Assembly: GCA_019348475.1 (NCBI GenBank)
Contig: JAHWJJ010000110.1
Location: 1-10,585, forward strand
Source of the DNA: Gemmatimonadota bacterium
Lineage (GTDB): Bacteria > Gemmatimonadota > Gemmatimonadetes > Longimicrobiales > Longimicrobiaceae
Direction: 5' to 3'
DNA: 10,585 nucleotides
The notes under the pieces are model-generated. The model did not search any database, was not told where the DNA came from, and was given only the letters and a program-made list of their open reading frames with translations. The position numbers and the translations under genes were made by a program. Position 1 is the first letter of the stretch, and each line of letters starts with the position of its first letter. Of this stretch, positions 5,594-10,585 are shown in pieces.

Positions 5594-6309
5594 CTTTTCG
5601 GCTTTTCCCCGCCCGACCCGCCGCCACCCTCGCCCGCGCCGCCGGACCCGGAGACCACCCGAATCGGCACCGGGTTCGGAATCGCGACCTCCACCCGCTC
5701 CTTGCGGTTCTCACGGACCTTCTGGAACCAGGCGTCGTCCTTCCCCGCGCCGCCGCTCTCCATCACCATCCGCGCCAGCCGCACCGCCACGTCGTTCGCC
5801 ACGCGGATCGAGCCGTGCGACGCCGCGGTGCCCAGCGACTCCGGCTCGTTGGTGCCGTGGATGCTGCGCGGCGCGTCGTACACCAGTTGCGCGCGGCCCA
5901 GCGGGTTGTCGGGATCGCCGGGCTCCACGACCTCTTCGTCCCTGGCCCACTCCTCCTGGGGCGGCGTCCACCGCGGGTTGAACACCACCTGCCCGATCCT
6001 CCACTCGCCCGTGCGCGTGGGCCACTCCTTTGTCCCCACCGCCACCGGGTGCGTGGCGATGCGCTCGTCGTTGCGGTACACGTACAGCTTCCGCTCGGCC
6101 ACGTTCACCTCCAGCCGCAGGTCCGGCGGCGGCGGCGGGGGCGCCGGGGCCGGCTGCGGCGCGGGCTGCGCCGCCTGCGGCTGCTGCTGCGCCACCGTCG
6201 TCCCGCCGGCATCCACCTGGTTGCGGTCCGCCTCGCCGTCCCCGCCGCAGCCGCCCAGCGCCAGCGCCGCCGCCGCCAACGCCGCGCGAATCCCCATCCG
6301 TGCTCTCAT
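5584..6309 (-). CDS. YkuD-domain (L,D-transpeptidase-like) lipoprotein with Ser in place of catalytic Cys
   Basis: A 241-residue predicted lipoprotein. Residues 1-20 are a signal peptide with lipobox LGGC and lipidated C21. Residues 40-63 are a Gln/Ala/Pro-rich linker ending in six prolines. Residues 64-220 match a YkuD domain: KLYVYRN near the start, PVAVGTKEWPTRTGEW at 88-103, H151 in SIHGTN, and the core motif SHGSIRVAN at 164-172. In active L,D-transpeptidases the core is [S/T]HGC(I/V)R with a nucleophilic Cys. Here codon 167 is TCG (Ser), two base changes from TGC. The C-terminus is a Gly-rich tail. The fold normally makes 3-3 peptidoglycan crosslinks or attaches lipoproteins to the wall. 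With Ser167 it may be inactive, binding-only or altered in chemistry. The start at 6309 follows GGGAGAAGAAG; an in-frame ATG at 6297 is the alternative. It is divergent from the glycosyltransferase. Confidence 0.9.
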   Translation of the reverse strand: MRARMGIRAALAAAALALGGCGGDGEADRNQVDAGGTTVAQQQPQAAQPAPQPAPAPPPPPPDLRLEVNVAERKLYVYRNDERIATHPVAVGTKEWPTRTGEWRIGQVVFNPRWTPPQEEWARDEEVVEPGDPDNPLGRAQLVYDAPRSIHGTNEPESLGTAASHGSIRVANDVAVRLARMVMESGGAGKDDAWFQKVRENRKERVEVAIPNPVPIRVVSGSGGAGEGGGGSGGEKPKSRE

Positions 6310-6426
6310 CTTCTTCTCCCGTTTTGAATTGCGCCGCGCGGGGCAGAGCAAGGTGCGTGCGAGCACCCGCGGTGGCCGCACCCTTGCGAACGTGGCCGGC
6401 TCCTTTTCTCCGCGCGGTGAGGCGAC
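6310..6426. promoter_or_regulatory. Divergent intergenic region with nested inverted repeats
   Basis: These 117 bp separate the minus-strand YkuD gene from the plus-strand glycosyltransferase and must hold both promoters if neither is read from farther away. GCAAGGTGC at 6348-6356 and GCACCCTTGC at 6378-6387 are inverted with one bulged base, and GGTGC (6352-6356) also pairs with GCACC (6363-6367). No clear -35/-10 pair stands out; TTGAAT at 6324-6329 and TTGCGA at 6384-6389 are possible -35 elements only. Confidence 0.4.
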
Positions 6427-8073
6427 ATGATCTGCATTCTGCACGGCTACCTGCTGGAAGGCTCCGGAAGCAACCTGTGGACGCGCTCCATCGTGGAGTC
6501 GCTGTGCCGGCAGGGGCACGACGTGCACCTGATGGCGCAGGAGAACCATCCGGAGCGCTACGACTTCATCACCGAGGCGCGGCGGTACCGTGAGGACGGC
6601 GAGGTGGAGACGTTCTTCCGGCGCGGGGGCGTGCACCCCGGCTGCTGCGTGCTGCACAAGCCCGACCTGGGCGACACGCTTCCCGTGTACGTGTGGGACC
6701 GCTACGAGGAGTTTTCCCGCGTGGTGCCCATGGTGGAGCTGTCGGACGACGAGGTGGAGGCGTACGTGGCCCGCAACCAGCGCGCGCTGCGCCGCATCGT
6801 CCAGGAGAACGGCATCACCGCGATGCACGCCAACCACGCCGTACTCATGTCCGTCGTCGCGCAGCGGGTGAGCCAGGAGACGGGCGTTCCCTTCGCCGTG
6901 ATGCCGCACGGCAGCGCGCTGGAGTTCGCCGTAAAGCGCGACGAGCGGTTCCTGCGGCTGGCGGAGGAGGCGTTCACGGCCGCCCGCCGCGTGTTCGCCA
7001 TCGGGGACGAGATGCGCGAGCGGGTGCGCGGCATCCTGGGCGGCGTGCCGGGGCTGGAGGAGAAGTTCTCGGGGCTGCACCTGGGCGTGGACACCAGCCG
7101 CTTCGAGCTGGTCCCCCGCTCCGCCCGCCGCGCCACCATCGCGCGGATGCGCGAGTCGCTGGCGGACGTGCCGCGCGGCAAGACGGCCGCGCAGTCGGCG
7201 GCGCTGCGGGGCCGCCTGCGCGGCGACCTGCGGCCGGAGGAGATGCGGGAGCTGTTCGCGGCGGCGGACGCGGCGTACGAGGCCAAGGCGCCGGACGCGG
7301 ACGTGGAGGCGAAGCTGGATGACGTCCGGTGGGAGACCGATCCCACGCTGCTCTTCGTCGGCCGGCTGATCTCCACCAAGGGGATCCAGGGCGTGATCGC
7401 CGCGCTGCCGCTGATCCTGGCCGAGCGGCCGGAGCTGCGCCTGCTGGTGGTGGGGCACGGTCCCCTGCGCGAGCCCCTGGAGGGGCTGCTGTGGGCGCTG
7501 GAGCACGGCCAGCGGGGGATGGTGGAGCGGATCGTCGCGCGGGGGCGCGAGCTGGAGGGTTCGCCGGAGGGCGAGGGCGAAGGGGTGGAGCTCACCCAGG
7601 TGGCGCGGTTCCTGGAGCAGCTGGACGCGCGCGGCGAGCTGGACGCCTACTACGCGGCCGCCCGGGAGCACGTGCGGCCGGACCGCGTGGTGTTCACCGG
7701 CTACCTGACCCACCGCGAGCTGCGCTACCTGTTTCCCTGCTGCGACGCTGCCGTCTTCCCCTCCGTGGTCAAGGAGGCGGGGCCGCTGGTGTTCCTGGAG
7801 GCGCTGGCGTCGGGGGCGTTTCCGCTGGGCACCTACTTCGCCGGGATGAAGGCCAGCATCGACTCCGTCGCCGCCGCGCTCCCGCCGGAAGACGCGGAGG
7901 CCATGAAGCTGAACCCCGCGCCCGAGCGCACCGTGGCCGACATCGTCCGCCACGTCCCCGCCGCCCTTGCCCTGAGCGAGCGGCACCGGGAAACGCTCTA
8001 CCGCCTAGCCCGCGACCGCTACGACTGGAAGAGCGTCGCCGCCAAGCTCTACGACGAGCTGAACGCGCTCTGA
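6427..8073 (+). CDS. GT4-type glycosyltransferase with long insertions
   Basis: A 548-residue GT-B-fold enzyme that likely transfers a sugar from a nucleotide-sugar donor, acting on the cytoplasmic face. The N-terminal acceptor domain starts with ICILHGYLLEGSGSN at 2-16, a Gly-rich loop after the first strand, and includes MPHGS at 159-163 and the HLGVDTSRF linker at 218-226, typical of the family. The C-terminal donor domain shows LLFVGRLISTKGI at 308-320, VVGHGPLREPL at 341-351, VFTGYLTHREL at 422-432 and the EX7E motif, E450 and E458 in KEAGPLVFLEALASG. It is longer than the usual 370-420 residues because of charged, helical insertions near 230-300 and 355-415. No membrane span is seen. 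The start has GGTGAGG four bases upstream. Donor and acceptor are unknown. Divergence from a YkuD lipoprotein hints at an envelope glycan role (inference). Confidence 0.92.
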   Translation: MICILHGYLLEGSGSNLWTRSIVESLCRQGHDVHLMAQENHPERYDFITEARRYREDGEVETFFRRGGVHPGCCVLHKPDLGDTLPVYVWDRYEEFSRVVPMVELSDDEVEAYVARNQRALRRIVQENGITAMHANHAVLMSVVAQRVSQETGVPFAVMPHGSALEFAVKRDERFLRLAEEAFTAARRVFAIGDEMRERVRGILGGVPGLEEKFSGLHLGVDTSRFELVPRSARRATIARMRESLADVPRGKTAAQSAALRGRLRGDLRPEEMRELFAAADAAYEAKAPDADVEAKLDDVRWETDPTLLFVGRLISTKGIQGVIAALPLILAERPELRLLVVGHGPLREPLEGLLWALEHGQRGMVERIVARGRELEGSPEGEGEGVELTQVARFLEQLDARGELDAYYAAAREHVRPDRVVFTGYLTHRELRYLFPCCDAAVFPSVVKEAGPLVFLEALASGAFPLGTYFAGMKASIDSVAAALPPEDAEAMKLNPAPERTVADIVRHVPAALALSERHRETLYRLARDRYDWKSVAAKLYDELNAL

Positions 8074-8172
8074 CGCCTCAAGAGGAGCATGGGAATGCGG
8101 CGCGGCCTCACCCCTCGCGCGGCCGCCCCGAGCGACGCCGGCCGTGCTGCACCCGTCCCGACGCTCCGCCCA

Positions 8173-8325
8173 GCGAATGAATTCGCCGCTGGAAATTCGC
8201 GATGCCCGCCTTCGCGGACCGCTCCTGCCGCACGCCACCTGACCTGCACAGCCGCGCCCCCCTCGCGGTTGAAGCCCCGCGCGGTTTGCGGGGCTTTCCG
8301 ACGTCGTTGCGGCGGCTTCAGCCGC
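8173..8325. repeat. Composite extragenic palindromic region
   Basis: Four dyads occur in 150 bp. GCGAAT-GA-ATTCGC is at 8173-8186. CCGC-CTTC-GCGG is at 8206-8217. The terminator-like AAGCCCCGC/GCGGGGCTT is at 8272-8296. GCGGC-TTCA-GCCGC is at 8312-8325. The mixture of short perfect palindromes with little else looks like degraded REP-type elements. The 8272 hairpin loop, GCGGTTT, differs by one base from the GCAGTTT loop in the 1-367 tandem repeats, suggesting a shared family. Confidence 0.55.
8272..8296 (+). terminator. Candidate terminator hairpin downstream of the glycosyltransferase
   Basis: AAGCCCCGC (8272-8280) pairs perfectly with GCGGGGCTT (8288-8296) around a 7-nt loop and is followed by TCC, so the T run is CTTT. 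It is about 200 bp past the glycosyltransferase stop, which is far. It may equally be an extragenic palindrome that works as a bidirectional terminator. Confidence 0.4.
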
Positions 8326-8739
8326 TCCGGCGCGAGGCCGGGCCCATGCAGCACGCGCTGTCGAGCCGTTTTGCCACGTTATCAGCGTAAAAGCCACGCG
8401 GAACGGCGGATCGGGGGTGGGTCCAGCATCGGCGCGAGGGCGGCACGCGAAGCCTGGCACGTTCGCCGGTGTCACCATCTCGTTCGACGACGCCAGCAGG
8501 GGGATGTCGATGCAGGGCCAGATCTCCCGCCCCCGCCGCGGCGTGCGCGCACCCCATGCAGAACGTCGCGCCGCGCGTAAGCCGAACCCAGCGAGCGGGG
8601 GGGGGGCGCGGCGCGGAGCCGGTCATGCTGCTGAAAGGCTATACGCGCACGAGGGCTTTCCCGTCCGGCGCGGAGGATCTTGCGCGGCACGGCCAGCATC
8701 GCCAACCTCCGCAAACACCTTGTTTCGGGGATGGGAGCG

Positions 8740-8907
8740 ATGAATCGGTGGATTCTGCTCGCCTGCACCGCCCTGCCGCTGGCGGCGTGCGCGTCGGGCG
8801 CGGACGTGGCCGACGACGGCGCCTCGCCCGACTCGGCGGTGGTCGAGGTGCTGGAAGGCGCCGCGCCGGGGGAGAACGTGGAGGACGGAGCGACGCACAC
8901 GCCGTGA
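8740..8907 (+). CDS. Tiny acidic lipoprotein, function unknown
   Basis: A 55-residue predicted lipoprotein. MNRWILLACTALPLAAC is a signal peptide with lipobox LAAC and C17 as the lipidated residue. The 38 residues after the Cys contain nine Asp/Glu, no Lys or Arg and no fold I recognise. The ATG at 8740 is preferred to the in-frame ATGs at 8731 and 8680 because it begins directly with a compact n-region. GGGAG lies upstream but only two bases away, so initiation may be weak. The stop overlaps the next gene's GTG start as GTGA, which argues that this small frame is really translated. Confidence 0.65.
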   Translation: MNRWILLACTALPLAACASGADVADDGASPDSAVVEVLEGAAPGENVEDGATHTP

Positions 8908-9653
8908 GCGACGAACCGGCGCCGGCCCCGCCCTTTCTTACGGCGCAGTGGCGCTGGCTGGCGATGCTGAACTACGCGTGCGACCCCGCCCTGCTGCGCC
9001 CTCTGGTTCCGGCGGGGACGGAACTGGACGCGTGGGAAGGGGTCACGTACGCCAGCGTGGTGGGTTTCATGTTCCTGGACACGCGGGTGCTGGGGATCCC
9101 CATCCCCTTTCACCGCGACTTCGAGGAGCTGAACCTGCGCTTCTACGTTCGCCGCCGGGGCCCGGAGGGGTGGCGTCGCGGCGTGGTGTTCGTAAAGGAG
9201 ATCGTGCCGCGGTTCACCATCGCCGCCGTCGCGCGCGTCGTGTACAACGAGAACTACGTCGCGCTCCCCATGCGGCACCGCGTACACCTGTCGGCGCGGA
9301 CGGGCGGATCCCTGGAGTACGGCTGGCGGTTCGGCGGCCGGTGGTGCGCGGTGCGCGCGGACGTGCGGGGACCGGCCGGGCCGCTGGTGGAGGGCTCGGA
9401 ACCGGAGTTCATCACCGAGCACTACTGGGGATACGCCCGCCAGCGCGACGGCGGCACCGTGGAGTACCGCGTGGAGCATCCGCGCTGGAACGTGTGGCGC
9501 GCGGAATCGGCCTCGCTGGACTGCGACGTGGCGGCGCTGTACGGGCGCGGCTTCGGGGAGTGCCTGGCCGGCCCGCCCCGTTCGGCCCTGGTGGCGGACG
9601 GATCGAACGTCGTCGTGCGCCGGGGCCGGCGGATCCACGGCGGCGGGGGCTGA
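8904..9653 (+). CDS. DUF2071 / YqjF-like protein
   Basis: A 249-residue protein matching the uncharacterised DUF2071 (YqjF) family. The family opening is visible as FLTAQWRWLAMLNYACDP at 11-28, then LVPAGTELD at 34-42, YASVVGFMF at 49-57, the loop IPFHRDFEELNLRFYVR at 67-83, GVVFVKEIVPR at 93-103, and YNENY at 114-118. The last 90 residues contain ITEHYWGYAR at 170-179, also expected for this family. It has no signal peptide and is probably cytoplasmic. The reaction is unknown. The GTG start at 8904 overlaps the lipoprotein stop (GTGA). The open frame continues upstream to 8469, but that part is Arg/Gly-rich and lies antisense and out of frame to nothing conserved, so the short start is preferred. 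Confidence 0.82.
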   Translation: MSDEPAPAPPFLTAQWRWLAMLNYACDPALLRPLVPAGTELDAWEGVTYASVVGFMFLDTRVLGIPIPFHRDFEELNLRFYVRRRGPEGWRRGVVFVKEIVPRFTIAAVARVVYNENYVALPMRHRVHLSARTGGSLEYGWRFGGRWCAVRADVRGPAGPLVEGSEPEFITEHYWGYARQRDGGTVEYRVEHPRWNVWRAESASLDCDVAALYGRGFGECLAGPPRSALVADGSNVVVRRGRRIHGGGG

Positions 9654-9740
9654 GGGCCGGCCGTCCGGCGGGCGAGCGGTGGACCCGCGGGATCCTCCGT
9701 TCCCGCTGTCGGCAGCTGAAGCGCGTTCGGCCCAGCGCAA

Positions 9741-9761
9741 GCGAGCCGGGACGGGGCTCGC
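9741..9761. repeat. 7-bp hairpin in the DUF2071-idi gap
   Basis: GCGAGCC (9741-9747) pairs with GGCTCGC (9755-9761) around GGGACGG, about 90 bp after the DUF2071 stop. With no T tract it is at best a weak terminator. The rest of the 292-bp gap (9654-9945) shows no gene. Confidence 0.35.
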
Positions 9762-9863
9762 GGCTCTTGCGGCGTGTGCGTGGTGCTCGTCGGGTCGGCC
9801 GTTCGCTCCCGCGGGCGGCGATACCCCGGCGGCGTCGCGGCGGACCGGTGGGGCGCGGGACGC

Positions 9864-9892
9864 TTGCGGGCGCGGCGAGGGAGGGTTAATAC
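9864..9892 (+). promoter_or_regulatory. Weak candidate promoter for idi
   Basis: TTGCGG at 9864-9869 and TAATAC at 9887-9892 are spaced by 17 bases. Each matches consensus at three or four of six positions. It is the only AT-rich spot in the gap and lies about 55 bp before the idi start. Confidence 0.3.
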
Positions 9893-9945
9893 ATGGTCCG
9901 CCCGGAATTCGCCGGGAAAACCGTCGCATCGGGAAAGGGCAGCGG

Positions 9946-10485
9946 ATGGAAGAGCGCGTGGTGCTGGTCGACGAGAACGACGCCGAGGTGGGCACGCTGG
10001 AAAAGCAGCGCGCGCACCTGGAGGGGCGTCTGCACCGCGCGCTGTCCGTGTTCGTCCTCAACTCGCGCGGCGAGATGCTGCTGCAGCGCCGGGCGCCCGG
10101 CAAGTACCACTCCGGCGGCCTGTGGACCAACACCTGCTGCTCGCACCCGCGCCCGGGCGAGGCGGTGGACCTTGCGGCGCGCCGCCGGCTCAGGGAGGAG
10201 ATGGGGATCGACACCGCCGTGACTCCCCTGTTCCAGTTCACCTACCGCGCGCAGGTGGGGCCGGGGCTGGTGGAGCACGAGTACGACCACGTGTTCGCCG
10301 GCCGCTACGACGGCGACCCCGTGCCCAGCGTGGACGAGGTGGATGCATGGCGGTGGGTGCCGGTGCGCGACCTGGTGAACGAGGTGCGGGACGATCCCGG
10401 CGCCTTTACCCCGTGGTTCCGCGTGGTCTTCTCCCACCCGGATTGGACGCAGCGCCTGCTCGCCTTTCAGGACGCCGCTCGCTGA
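9946..10485 (+). CDS. idi: Type 1 isopentenyl-diphosphate delta-isomerase
   Basis: A 179-residue Nudix-fold enzyme interconverting isopentenyl and dimethylallyl diphosphate, the C5 units of isoprenoids; cytosolic and metal-dependent. Length is close to the 182 residues of E. coli Idi. Metal-binding His residues H24 and H30 (HLEGRLH) and H67 (TNTCCSHP) correspond to E. coli H25, H32 and H69, and C65 to the catalytic C67. E110 and E112 (VEHEY) match E114 and E116. The Nudix-like stretch GEAVDLAARRRLREEMGI is at 71-88, with a Glu equivalent to E87. WRWVPV at 135-140 is also typical. I chose the ATG at 9946, with AAAGG upstream, over longer in-frame starts because the family begins about five residues before VLVDE. 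No other isoprenoid gene is nearby. Confidence 0.95.
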   Translation: MEERVVLVDENDAEVGTLEKQRAHLEGRLHRALSVFVLNSRGEMLLQRRAPGKYHSGGLWTNTCCSHPRPGEAVDLAARRRLREEMGIDTAVTPLFQFTYRAQVGPGLVEHEYDHVFAGRYDGDPVPSVDEVDAWRWVPVRDLVNEVRDDPGAFTPWFRVVFSHPDWTQRLLAFQDAAR

Positions 10486-10585
10486 CCCGTTCCGCGGCGC
10501 CCCGGCCCGCTTTCGCACAGCATCCGCGGGACGCCGCACCGGCCGCGGCTGCGGGCCTGCGGCTCGGGTGCTACCGGCTACTTGC

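Larger units (their letters stand above)
8074..8739. other. 666-bp spacer, gene-poor, with hairpins and a G tract
   Basis: I see no protein gene with a recognisable fold. A frame from the ATG at 8095 has a good AGGAG upstream, but its product is Arg/Pro/Ala-rich, runs across hairpin DNA and has no domain; I treat it as non-coding. The left half (8173-8325) is a cluster of palindromes. A run of ten G lies at 8597-8606. TATACG at 8640-8645 is the most -10-like site ahead of the lipoprotein, but no -35 accompanies it. The segment 8455-8700 has no feature I can name. Confidence 0.6.

Noticed and set aside
6310..7986. Minus-strand frame in continuity with the YkuD gene, running antisense through the glycosyltransferase (800 codons)
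   Set aside because: The upstream part is His/Arg/Leu-rich antisense translation; a signal peptide with ribosome-binding site at 6309 sets the real start.
8095..8580. Plus-strand frame with a good AGGAG seven bases upstream
   Set aside because: Arg/Pro/Ala-rich product without any fold, passing through several perfect hairpins; no sign of coding selection.
8597..8606. Ten-G tract as a phase-variation switch
   Set aside because: It lies in no supported reading frame and 134 bp ahead of the lipoprotein start, with no promoter spacing it would alter.
9893..10222. Plus-strand frame beginning just before idi, as a leader or fusion
   Set aside because: It is a shifted frame over idi with Trp/Arg/Ser-rich shadow composition.

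Overview
The window is about 70% GC by eye, with compact protein genes, lipobox lipoprotein signals and many palindromic repeats between genes. It looks like a chromosomal segment of a GC-rich diderm bacterium. From gene style and the families of extragenic hairpins I lean towards Gemmatimonadota (Longimicrobium-like). That is an inference and was not tested; Myxococcota or another GC-rich phylum is possible. I see no phage genes, insertion sequences, CRISPR arrays, rRNA or tRNA.

Layout. Positions 1-407 hold two near-identical 183/184-bp tandem copies, each with two perfect hairpins, followed by an octamer array. A minus-strand block follows. In transcription order from the right it contains a short-chain dehydrogenase/reductase (5069-4287), a small single-span membrane protein (4202-3705), a FadJ-type bifunctional beta-oxidation enzyme (3571-1394) and a metallo-beta-lactamase-fold hydrolase (1397-408). 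The last two overlap by GTGA. A 514-bp gene-free stretch (5070-5583) holds a candidate promoter, a perfect operator-like dyad, GGGAATA arrays, a repeat-like element and a terminator. Next is a minus-strand YkuD-type lipoprotein (6309-5584), divergent from a plus-strand GT4-type glycosyltransferase (6427-8073). After a 666-bp gene-poor spacer with several hairpins come a tiny lipoprotein (8740-8907), a DUF2071/YqjF-like protein overlapping it by GTGA (8904-9653), and a type 1 isopentenyl-diphosphate isomerase (9946-10485).

How the genes fit together. The left block suggests acyl-CoA metabolism: hydratase/dehydrogenase plus a coupled hydrolase, with an SDR upstream; no thiolase is present here. 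The middle divergent pair looks envelope-related: a periplasmic YkuD-fold lipoprotein and a sugar transferase. The idi gene feeds isoprenoid synthesis and stands alone.

The most notable points are these. The YkuD protein has Ser where the family's catalytic Cys should be. Three minus-strand genes end in or within 2 nt of three unrelated 7-8 bp tandem arrays. A 15-bp perfect dyad lies just upstream of the SDR promoter candidate. I did not find a convincing new multi-gene defence or biosynthetic system.
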